Positions 47,301 through 59,300 of a stretch of DNA of 64,000 bases are shown piece by piece; the stretch's first letter is position 1; every line of letters begins with the position of its first letter. The notes below the pieces were generated by a model. It searched no databases. It was not told the DNA's origin and saw only the letters and a list, made by a program, of their open reading frames with translations. The position numbers and the translations under genes are program-made. This DNA comes from Endomychus coccineus (Eukaryota > Arthropoda > Insecta > Coleoptera > Endomychidae): assembly GCA_958510875.1 (NCBI GenBank), contig OY294070.1, positions 119,268,703 to 119,332,702 of the forward strand, in the 5' to 3' direction.

Positions 47301-50300
47301 AAATGTGCTGTAGTGTCACATAACAGATATCTATTTTATCAGTACTTGAACCAAATCTGGTCAAAATCGCTACAGCGGTCAGAGAATTGACTGATGGAGA
47401 TGACGTCACACTCCCACCTCTGTCTGTCACGAGAATTTCAATAAATTTGAAAACTCTCATATTGACCTTTATCGCAACATTAAATAGGGCTAAGAGTAAA
47501 CTTATTCTTTTCTCTTCATAAGTTTTATGCGATATTTTCCTTCTCTGTAGGGGTGAGAGATAAAAAAACTACTTTTTAAATAGAAGTTTGCCAGATTACA
47601 ACAGACCTGTATATAACAGACAAATACCGCTAACTCACTCATCATGAAATCTCCGAAACTATGAAGCCAACCGACTTGAAATTTGGCAGGTAGGTTCCTT
47701 ATGCGACGTAGGCACTCGCTACTAGCGAATTTCAAGAAAAAAATGTTGACAGCTAATATAATCATGTAGTTTTCATGACAGAGATCCATCGATGTATATT
47801 CATCACAGTTCAGATTGTCTATGACACACAGCTGAAACATTGACAGTCACATAATGTCCGTGACAGACCATTCCATAACAGTAATCTTTGTCAATTCAAA
47901 TAAAATTTCAGATGACATAGAGTATACTTTTACGCCGGTCCACGCCTTCAACTGTTTCTGCGGGCTTAGTTCGCGGACAACAGCAAATACGATGAATTTT
48001 AATTGATGGTATGTAATATTATTTACGTGTTATTCGCAGATTGAAGTTGATAGCCGAAAGTGAAGATGGTGCAGACATACCTGAAGAAATAGAAGATGAT
48101 CAAGACGACGAACCAGAACCGGAAACCCTCAAATATGCAAATAGATCGGGTTCGTATGCGTTGTGCACCAGGGCCGGACTGGACAGTTTGGCTAAAAGAT
48201 TTGGCTTGTCGCCCGAGCATTTTGCGGAAAATCTTAGAGACAATTATCAACGGCACGAAGTCGATCAAGATCCTGTTGAACCGCTAGATATTGCCAGGGA
48301 ATACATCAGCCCGTGAGTTTATTTTTATGTTATGTGCTTGTTACTCTCGTTTTCCCCTTTAATTTAACGACAGGTCGCTAGAGGTACTTACACAATAATC
48401 CGCATTGCGATACAGCAAATGTAAATCTTTAAAACTCGCATTATACTATTCAAAAAGCCATCAAGGAATACATTTTACCGAAAATTTCAAATTATACTGA
48501 GTCGCAATTTCGTTTATCCAAAGCCTATCTTCCATTATGTTGAAAATATAACAGTTCAAATTTCCAAAATCCCTAAGCCTCCAAAAATTTCACTTTCACA
48601 AATCTATCAAAGATCCCCTTCTATTTTATTTCTCGGTTCATAGACGCGATTGAAATCCTTGCCGCGTGACAACCATCTGGATGAAGAATAAAACAATAAC
48701 TAGATTAACGGCTAACTAGGTACTGTCAAAACAATATTTGGACCAGAACTTTCAGACTTAAGCTTCCCGATGAATCATGAGTTTATCCAGACTGGAGTTC
48801 ACATAAAACAAGACACTAATTCTATAAATTGTAGGACTGATGTACAAGCATTAAGTCAAATTTATACAAATTTAATTTATTGAGCAAATTTCTACGTATT
48901 CCTCAGTAATATTTATAATTGTGATAATGCAGAAAGCTGATAAAAACCAGTAATGTTTAGCAATGTTTTCAGTGCTGTGTAATTTATTTGCATAGACTAT
49001 CCTTACCTCCTCGTTGAGAAATAACGTCTTCAACTGTACAAATATTGCTTTGTAGTGGTTTTTTAATAATTTTGCAGGTGGTTTCTACCTCAGGAAATAT
49101 TGGGTTTCCCAAAATTTCAAGCCATATACTTCAATAATGCGCCGCCTAGGATATTTTTCATTTTTTTTCTGTAGAAACGCATTACTGAGGCTAAAAAATA
49201 TTCCAAGCCATGGATTTGATGGGAAATTTTCCAAGGAATTTAACGCCGCCTTCAGAATTTAATTTCTTCTTTAGAAAAAATAATAATCAAATAAAATAAG
49301 GTTTAATACTAAAATTTATTATAAAAAAAATAATAATATTTAAGAAAAAATATAATAATTTTATTATATAACTCATTCTATTTAATTATTATATTTTTAA
49401 AAAATATTGTTTTTCTTTAAACAAAATGATAAATTTTAGTATGTGGATTTGATGGGAAATTTTCCAAGAACCCAACGCCGCCTTCAGAATTGGTCTATCG
49501 TATCGCGCATGCGTGCAAACTAAAAAAAAATGGTATTTTCTTCAAAAATTCATCTCAGGTGCTGCTACTCCGATCTGACTGAAATTTTGTGTGAAGGCAG
49601 TTAAAAGTGAATACTTCCAAAGTGGTGTATGAATGGTCATGCATAAATTATGAGACAGAGCCGCTAGAGTCAATTATCTGTATTTTCAAAAATTCCTAGC
49701 CCATTTCTTTCAAGTTCGTGCTGATGGGTGAATATTAATCTCAAATCTGACCCCAAATTCGGATTCCTCGGAAAATTTCCGATCGATTATGTACTTTTTA
49801 AAAATTGTTTAAGTTGACTCAATCGATATTGCAGGGGCGCTTTAAAGGGTCCCGCGAGCATGTTTTTTTTTAATATTCAAATTTGTCTCTTTTAAAAAAA
49901 AATCAAACAAGATGAGTTTTAATACTAAAATGTATTATTTTTTTTTAAAGAAAAATAATATTTTTTTTAAATATAATTATATAAAATGAGTTATATAATA
50001 AAAATTATTATTAAAACTTGTTAAAAAAAAATAATAATAATTGAATAAAATGAGTTATAATAAAAATTATTATTTATTAATAATTTTTATTATATTATTA
50101 TTTAATTATTATATATTTTTTTAAATATTATTTTTTTTAATAATAAATTTCAGTTTTAAAATTCATTTAATTTGATTATCATTATTTTTTAAAGAAATTA
50201 AATTCTGAAGGCGGCGTTGGATTCCTTGGATAATTTCCCATCAAATCCATGGCTTGGAATATTTTTTAGCCTCAGTAATGCGTTTCTACAGAAGAACTGC

Positions 50301-53300
50301 CGTTTTTTCATTTTCAATCAATAAACTTCCAAAAAAAAATTAAAATATTCTAGGCGGCGCATTATTGAAGTATATGGCTTGAAATTTTGGGAAACCCAAT
50401 ATTTCCGGAGTCAGAAACCACCTGCAAAATTCCAGCGCAATCCGAAGACCTCATCTGGGATGAAGTGCGAATATGACCTGGAATGCGTCGTATATGTTTT
50501 ACGTTTTAATGTGTCACATGTTCAATTATTTATTTTTCGTTTGTTGTTGCGTTACGTTTTTGATTGAAATTAATGTATTAAAAGCGCTCAGTGCTTTGTT
50601 CAATTAGTTTTAGGAATCCCGCGATTTAGTAACGTGAATTTGTTTTCAAACGTCTTCTGATGGTCGTGCGACCTAAATGTACGTAAAAACGAAAATTGTA
50701 CGCAGTAAGATGTATTGACTTGCGGTTTTCTGCATTCGATTCAGAATGTAATTAAAAAATTTTGTGCCGCGTTTGTTTTTTGGGCAAACTCTTTGTTGTA
50801 TTTCTACAGTGAAAAAATGCGTTTTTACGAGTGCAACTTTTGAGGCAATAAGAAAAAATAATTACTCTATAAATAATGAGTTAAACGGACTCGTGTTGGT
50901 TTCTCAGGGGTTTTCGGCGTCGCTGATCACGAATATGATGTCCAAAAAAAACCTTGAACCATCCCCGGGGTATCCGGTGATCCTGACGTCCTGGATATCG
51001 ATTAAGTTCATTAATGCTTCTCAACTGATCGAACGAGGATATAAAGGTCGCTGATTATGATTACGACAGGCAAAAACTTTCTCTCCGGGTATCCCCAGGT
51101 GTTTCACAACAAATTAGTTTTGATGAAATTAATCGATATCCAGGGCGTCAGGATCCCCTGACACCTCGGGGATGGTCCAGGTGACCTCAAGGAAATTTTT
51201 GGACATTATATTAGTGATCAGCGACCCAGAAAACCCGCGAGAAACCATTTCGAGCCCATTTAACCCATTATTCACCGATTAATTAATATTTTCTTATTAA
51301 CCTCAAATAATGCACTCGTAGAAATGCATTTTTTCGCTGCACAAAATTTCTAAATCACATTCTGAATCGAATGCAGAAGACCGCAAGTCAATCCGTCTTA
51401 CTGCGCCAGTTTTGGAAGGTTGAATCTATTTTAGTGCTTTATTTTATCTTGTGGTTCAAGTGATACCAATATTTCTGGTGTTGTACGAGCGATTTTATAG
51501 GAAAGTCGAAGTACTATTCAAAACAAAATATTGCCTTGAATTGCAGTAAATTTGGTACGGTTGAAGAAGTTCTACAGGCTGCGAAATATATGGTCGCTTT
51601 GCAAATCGGTAGGGAACCGTTGCTCAGAAAATGTGTACGAGAAGTATTCTATGAGAGGGCTAAAATGTCCGTTACGCCAACCAAAAAGGGCATGAAAGTC
51701 ATAGACGAATCGCATAATTGTTACAGGTAAAATGCAAAATTTAGCTAGGAGACCATTTAGAATTACATTTTTCAAAATTTACAGCATGAAATACATCAAG
51801 GACAAACCAGTGCGAGACCTCACGGGCGATCAATTTCTTAAACTGGTATTAGCAGAAGAAGAAAATTTATTAACAATAACGATCAACGAAAATATCGAAG
51901 GTCTTACAACTTCTTCCTATATAGACGAAGTTAAGCAACTGTATATCAGGGTAAGACTAATCTTGTTTTTCAGGTGGTCTAGCTAAGCTAATTGCATCTC
52001 TTTTAGGATGAGTTTAGCAAACACGTCCAAGATTGGAACGCGTTGCGTTCGGAATGCGTCGAGAGAGCCATGAAAAGATGCGTTTTGCCCGATCTGCGGG
52101 CCGAATTGAAACGAGTTCTTCTGGCCGAAGCCAAGGAGTCTGTGCTCAAAGCTTGTTGCCGCAAATTGTACAACTGGATCAAAGTAATATTCTTAGAATT
52201 TCTCGTGAATCTTAATTAACCGTTTCGTATCTAGATAGCCCCGTACAGCATCACTTTTCCCGAGGAAGATGAGGATGAGTGGGACACGTCGAAAGGGATC
52301 CGTGTGATGGGTCTGGCTTATGTTCCTGACTATACCCAATCAGCTTTTGCGTGCATCTCGTCGCCAGATGGTGAAATTACCGATTATCTTAGGTTGCCTC
52401 ACGTTTTGAAGAGGAAGAACAGTTTCAGACAAGAAGAGAAACTACTGAAGGTAATTTCAATTAATTTAATATAGTCCAGTCACACTTTAATATGCGTTTT
52501 TTATTTTTTTGATATTTGATATTTCTTAAATTTAAAATATCAATAATTTTTTGAAAAAAATGCGCGCTCATAAATTGGCTAGATCTTCTCAGCGGATCGA
52601 TCTAGAGTAACGATTCCGGGCTTATTTTCTTGTTGTGCTATAATTTTAAGGGCAAATAAATGACTTTGAAAAAATTGCACCTTTTTTGAACATTTTTTTT
52701 TCAGATAAGTTTTACAATCTTTATTTTAGGGAAATGTCTGACGGAAATCGATTCCTGACATTTTTTTAACGAATTACCAAAAAAAAATGTTTCATCTACG
52801 ACCTTCTGGACCAGAGATAATTTTTTTATTTCAAAAAAATCTGTAAGACGCAATAAACATTTTAGAGAATTGTACGTTATGGATGTTAATGTTAAATACC
52901 TCCTTTTTTAATAAAAAAATACTAGAATATGTTTCATTAATTTATAGTATTAGAAATTGAGTAACAAAGTGAAGCGTACGCGGCTGCCGGAGCGTGCGGC
53001 GGAGTGGGGGAAACTGATTTCGTGCGTTCAAAGTTGTTTGTGCTTGCAAAATCTTCGAAATCTCGGCTTTTGGATCACCGCTTTTTGCAACTTTGTCAAT
53101 TTTTTAGGTTATGTTCTCCATTTCGAATCGAGTTGCATGAAACAGAAACTCACCTTCAAATTTAATTTCTGTCTATTGCTTGGACTATTAGTTGAGTTGA
53201 ACATGAGAAAAACCTTTTGGGACCTAGACGACTCAATTTTACGTATTTTTGAAAAAACCCCTTACCATAATATTTTGAACCCTCCTGTCTTTCTTAACTT

Positions 53301-56300
53301 TTCGTTTTCCCTACTCTACCGCTTTTACAGTCCGAAAATAAAATAATAAAATAAAAAATTGAGTTAATTATTTTCAGTACTTGACTTGTAGATTGACGTC
53401 AACTGTGGAGACTCGGGTTCGATTCCCCAGTGGGGAATTTTTTTTTTTGTTTTTTTCTTTAGGAGGCCATAAGAGATGTAAAAGTTCGGTAACACAATTT
53501 ATTTACTTTCAGTAACTACATTCACAGAGTTGTCGGTAAGCTTTTGCCTCTCTTCTCCTAGAATTTTTGATTTACATATTTATGCATTTATCGATCTTCG
53601 GTCTCAAAAATACAGCACAACTTTTTATTTGAAAAATAAAATATCGTATATTTACATATATACTTGATATAGTACAGGAATGAATCTCCAATTTCATAGT
53701 TTTTATACAAATCAACGGTAAAAAAAATAACATAATTATAGGCCATCAGTTTTTGTTTCAATGATTGCATACTATTGTTGGGGTGAAAAATAATTAGTTT
53801 TTGTATAAATTTTCTACAAAATATATATTGAAAATTCAAATTATCACAGATTTTTTTAAAATTAATGCTATATGAATATTTGAAAAATATAACTTGAAAT
53901 ATCATAATGATATAAAAAAATGAGATCCAAGTACAAGCAAATAATCATTATATATAATAACTTACCTTACAAATATGAATAATGAAATATCCTTATTTTT
54001 TATTACTGTTTTTCCTTATAATTTTGCAAAAATAGAATATCAAAAAATATATATTTTTGAAAACAATGAATTTATAATTGTTGGAAATAAAAAAAACAAA
54101 AAAAAAACCACTGGGGAATCGAACCCGAGTTACCATTGTTGACGTCAATTTTAGGGAAATACTGAAAATAAGAAAGTCAATTTTTGGATTTACTATTTTT
54201 TTTCTCGGACCAGAACACCCGTAGAGTAGGGAAAATGAAAAATTAGTTAGCATGGAGGGTTCAGAATATTATGGTCTAAGGTTTTTTCAAAAATACCCAA
54301 AATTGGATCCTGTAGGTCCCAAAAGGTTCAAAATAGTTTTCATGTTCAACTCGACCAAATGAGACGTACTTGGGCAGAAGAGATTAAGCTGTCTATTGTC
54401 GATATTTATTTCTAGATCCCAACTTTCTAACCTCAAATTTTTTCGGGGTCGTTTTTTTAAAATCGAAGCCTGACTGGCACCATATGAACCAAATTGCTTG
54501 TTTTTTCCAGAAATGTATGGAGGGCATCAAGAACTTTAATTTGCATTTCGGTTTAAAATACTCATTATTCGCCCCACAATCGTGAAATTACGATTTTTTC
54601 AAAATGGCCGATTCCAGCGCAACCCTTTGCAAATATCAAAAAAATCAAAAAAGCGTATTAAAGTGCATACAAAATACTACCGATTCATATGAAAAATAAC
54701 ATGATGGAGCATAAATTCGTCGATTTAATTACAATTAACCAAACATTTGATTTTCATGAAAAACGGGACAAAACGGGCCCTATGTTGGGGTCTTTAGCTT
54801 CGGAAAACCTCTAACCGGCATTATTTTGCTTTAAATAATGCCCCTCAACTTTTCCCGTCTCATATTTGCCCATTGAGCTTATTTTTTTCTTTAAATATCG
54901 GAAAACCGTCAATTCGGGTAATTTTGTCCATCTACAATCGGCCCTCGTAGATGAATTCTAACCCCATATTCGTATTGAGCACACTCGAAAACATAAATGT
55001 TAACCACAAAATTTTGGTTTATTTATATATTTGAACCAAAAAGGGGTAAAAAATTGTGAGTGACTGGACTAATAGTAGTACCCTGTGGAATTCCGCCGTG
55101 GACGATTCCTGTAATTGGTTCGAATTTTCTTTTAGGAATCTGATTTGTTGGCGTTGAAAAACTTTATCAATTCGAAGAAACCGCATGTGGTGGTAATTGG
55201 TGGCGAGTCAAGGGAGGCTTTAATGATTGCAGATGATGTTAGAGCCGTGGTTGCTGATTTGGTGGATTCTGACCAGTTTCCCACCATCAAAGTAGAAATT
55301 ATTGATAATGAATTGGCAAAAGTAAGTGCTTGGTATAAAATTAATCAGTAATTTGTCCAATACTGAATGGTTTTGTTATAGGTTTACGCTAATACAAATA
55401 AAGGCGTATCAGACTTCCGAGATTACCCCGAACTTCTTAGACAAGCGATATCGTTAGCAAGAAAACTACAAGATCCTCTCGTCGAATACTCTCAATTATG
55501 TAATGGGGATGAGGAAATTCTCAGTCTTCGGTTTCATCCTCTGCAGGTACGTAAGTTGTGATGAACGTATTATTTAGGTTTCAATATTTTTGGTTTTTAC
55601 AGGAACAAATACTCAAGGAAGAGTTGCTGGAAGCCCTGAATTTGGAATTCGTAAATCGAACCAACGAAGTGGGCGTCGATGTCAACTTGGCTGTCCAACA
55701 GACCCACAAATGTAACCTGGTGCAATTCATATGCGGTCTGGGACCTAGGAAAGGACAAGCGCTTATTAGAGTACTGAAGCAGACAAATCAGCGCTTGGAA
55801 AATAGGACGCAACTAGTTACGGCGTGCCACATGGGTCCGAAGGTGTTCATCAATTGTTCGGGCTTCATCAAAATCGATACGAACAGTTTGGGTGACAGGT
55901 GAGTCAATCCCGTTTTTATTTTAGCAAACAAAGCATCGTTTTCGATTTATTTCATCCGTCCCGTCCGCGACGGACCATTTTTAGGTACATTAGAAGCTAC
56001 AGACGTATATAAACAGAGAGCTTGTTTATTGAATTTTGATTATTTAGTCCTTGATGAAACAAATACGGGCATTCTGACTACAAACAATAAAATAAAAACG
56101 TGGAAACATAAAATTATCTTTTATAACATCCTCAATATCTTTGCCAGGTTCAAAGATAATTTTTATCACGTTCGTACTAATATAACAGTAATAAGTCCGC
56201 CGTAGCAAACCATGTGTTACAAAGCGGCCATATAATTACAAAATCGATTCTTTCTCTCTTAAAACATAGCGACGAACCATTTTTAGGTACATTAGAAGCT

Positions 56301-59300
56301 ATAGACGTGTATTAACTGAGAGATCGTTTATTGAATTTTGATTTATCGCCTATCGGAAACAATTATTAAGTACTTCGATAAATCTTATCCCATTTTTATT
56401 TCAGCCAAGAACTACATGTATTTCGCTTTCTTTCATAATCCTAGTTCAGATTAAGTTCCCATACGTCATTATTAATGGCTGTATCGCACTTGAAAAGTGC
56501 TATACATATATTTTTTTAAATTAATGTTCCATCTGTTCCAAGTTCATCGAACATTTCCCTCCAATATTTTTTGTTTTTACGGGAAAATATCGCATACGCA
56601 TATCAGAAGCTTAGTAGGTGAAAAATACGAAACAAGATTATTGAAAATACATTTATTTAGTTTTTGATGAAATAAATACGAGCATTCTGACTACTAACAA
56701 TAAAATAAGAACATGGAAACATGAAATTATCTTTTATAACTTCATTAATATCTTTGCCAGGCTCAAAGGTAATTTTTATCACGTTCGTTCTAATAACATA
56801 CATTAGTCCGCCGTAGCAAACTATGTCTTAACCCGCCATACAATTACAAAATCGATTCTTTCTCTCTTAAAAGATAGTAACGAACCATATTTAGGTACAT
56901 TAGAAGCTATAGACGTGTATAAACTGAGAGATCGTTTATTGAATTTTGATTTATCGCCTATCGGAAACAATTATAAAGTACTTCAATAAATCTTATTCAA
57001 TTTTTATTTCAGCCAAGAACTACATGTATTTCGCTTTCTTTTATAAGCTCAGTTCAGATTAAGTTCACATACGTCTTTAATAATGGCTGTATAGCACTTG
57101 AAAATAGTATTTTTTTTTTAAATTAATGTTCCATCTATTCCAAGTTCATCGAATATTTTCCTCCAATATTTTTTGTTTTTACGGGAAAATATCGCATACG
57201 CATATCAGAAGCTTAATAGGTCAAAAATACAAAACAAGATTATTGAAAATACATTTATTCAGTCTTTGATGAAATAAATACGACCATTCTGATTACAAAC
57301 AATAAAATAAGAACGTGGAAACATAAAATTATCTTTTATAACATCTTTAATATCTTTGCCAGGTTCAAAGGTAATTTTTATCACGTTCGTGCAAATCACA
57401 TTAATAAGTCCGCCGTAGCAAACCATGTGTTACAAACCGGCCATACAATTACAAAATCGATTCTCTCTGTCTTAAAACATAGCGGCGAACCATTTTAGGT
57501 ACATTAGAAACTATAGACGTGTATAAACAGAGTTTATTGAATTTTGATATTTGAAAAAATCAAATTTCTCAAATCTGTTTCACTTTTTTTTTTCATACTA
57601 GCATCAAGTATTGTCCATTGAATGTACATAATCTCATTTCCTTGGTATGCCCAGTAATGGGAGTATGGAGTGACTTGAAAGAAGAAACATGGCTAATCCC
57701 TCTTATTTAATAAAAAAAGTTCCACCCAAATTACCTTAAATATGACATTGTCACTACATGTTTCAATTGGTATCTCCTTTTGTTCAGTACCGAAGCATAC
57801 GTGGAAATATTGGACGGTTCACGAGTTCATCCAGAAACCTACGAATGGGCCAGAAAAATGGCTGTCGATGCTTTGGAATATGACGACGACGAAGGAGCGA
57901 ATCCAGCCGGTGCTCTCGAAGAGATTCTAGAGGCTCCCGAAAGGCTCAAAGATTTGGATCTCGACGCTTTTGCCGAAGAACTGGAACGGCAAGGATTTGG
58001 TAGGTAGTGTTAATGACATCCGGAGAATTGAATAATCTATTTTGCGTGTATTTACAGGAAATAAGAGTATCACTTTGTACGATATCAGGGCAGAGTTGAA
58101 CTGTCGTTACAAGGATCTAAGAACGGCTTTCCGATCAGCGAATGCCGAAGAACTGTTCGATATGCTCACCAAAGAAACTCCCGAAACGTTCTATATTGGT
58201 AAAATGGTGACTGCGTGCGTTATCGGTACGTTTGAATTACTCTCGAAATCGCCCTTTGTAGATTTCTTGCATGTGTGATTTTCTAGGTATCGCAAGGAAG
58301 AAGCCTCAAGGAGATCAATTGGATCAAGCGAATCCTGTACGTAATGACGAAACGGGATTATGGCAGTGTCCTTTCTGTTTGAAAAACGATTTTCCCGAGC
58401 TGTCAGAAGTATGGAATCATTTTGATGCGGGTTCTTGTCCGGGACAGGCTACAGGTGTGAAATTACGGTTGGATAATGGCATTTTGGGTAAGTTTTGAGT
58501 TTTTTTCTACATCATGATAGCTAATGATATATGGCCGCATTCCAGTCATATTCGCACTTCATCCCAGATGAGGTCTTTGGATTGAGCTGAAATTTTGCAG
58601 GTGAATTCTGCCTCGTGAAATCTTGGGTTTCCCAAAAGTTCAAGCCATATACTTCAATAATGCGCCGCCTAGAATATTTTTCATTTCTTTTGGTATTTTA
58701 TTGATTGAAAATGAAAAAATGACATTTCTTCTGTAGAAACGCTTTACTGAGGCTAACGTATTCCAAGCCATGGATTTGATAGGAAATTTTCCAAGGAATC
58801 GAACGCCGTCTTCAGAATTTGTCTATCGTATCGCGCATGTTCGCAAAATTTATTTTTTCTTCAAAAATTCATATCTCAGGTGTTGCTACTCCAATCGGGC
58901 AAAAATTTTGTGTTAAGGGAGTTACAAGTGAATACTTCAAAGTGGTGTATGAATGGTCATGCATAATTTATGAAACAAAGCCGCTAGAGTCAATTATCTA
59001 TTTTCAAAAATTCCTGGGCCATTTCTTTCAAGTTCATGCTGATGGGTGAATATTAATCTCTAATCTGACCCCAAATTCGGATTCCTCGGAAAACTTCCGA
59101 TCGATTATGTACTTTCTACAATTTTTTTAAGTCGATTCGATCGATATTGCAGGGGCGCTTTAAAAACAAAAAAAATAATCAAACAAAATGAGTTTTAATA
59201 ATAAAATTTATTATTTTTTTAAAGAAAAATGATATTTTTTTAAACATAATAATTAAATTGAGTTATATAATAAAAATTATTATTAAATAATGATTAAAAA

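Noticed and set aside
53408..53451. tRNA gene.
   Set aside because: Only a T-arm/B-box-like piece exists. I cannot build an anticodon arm, D arm or acceptor stem.
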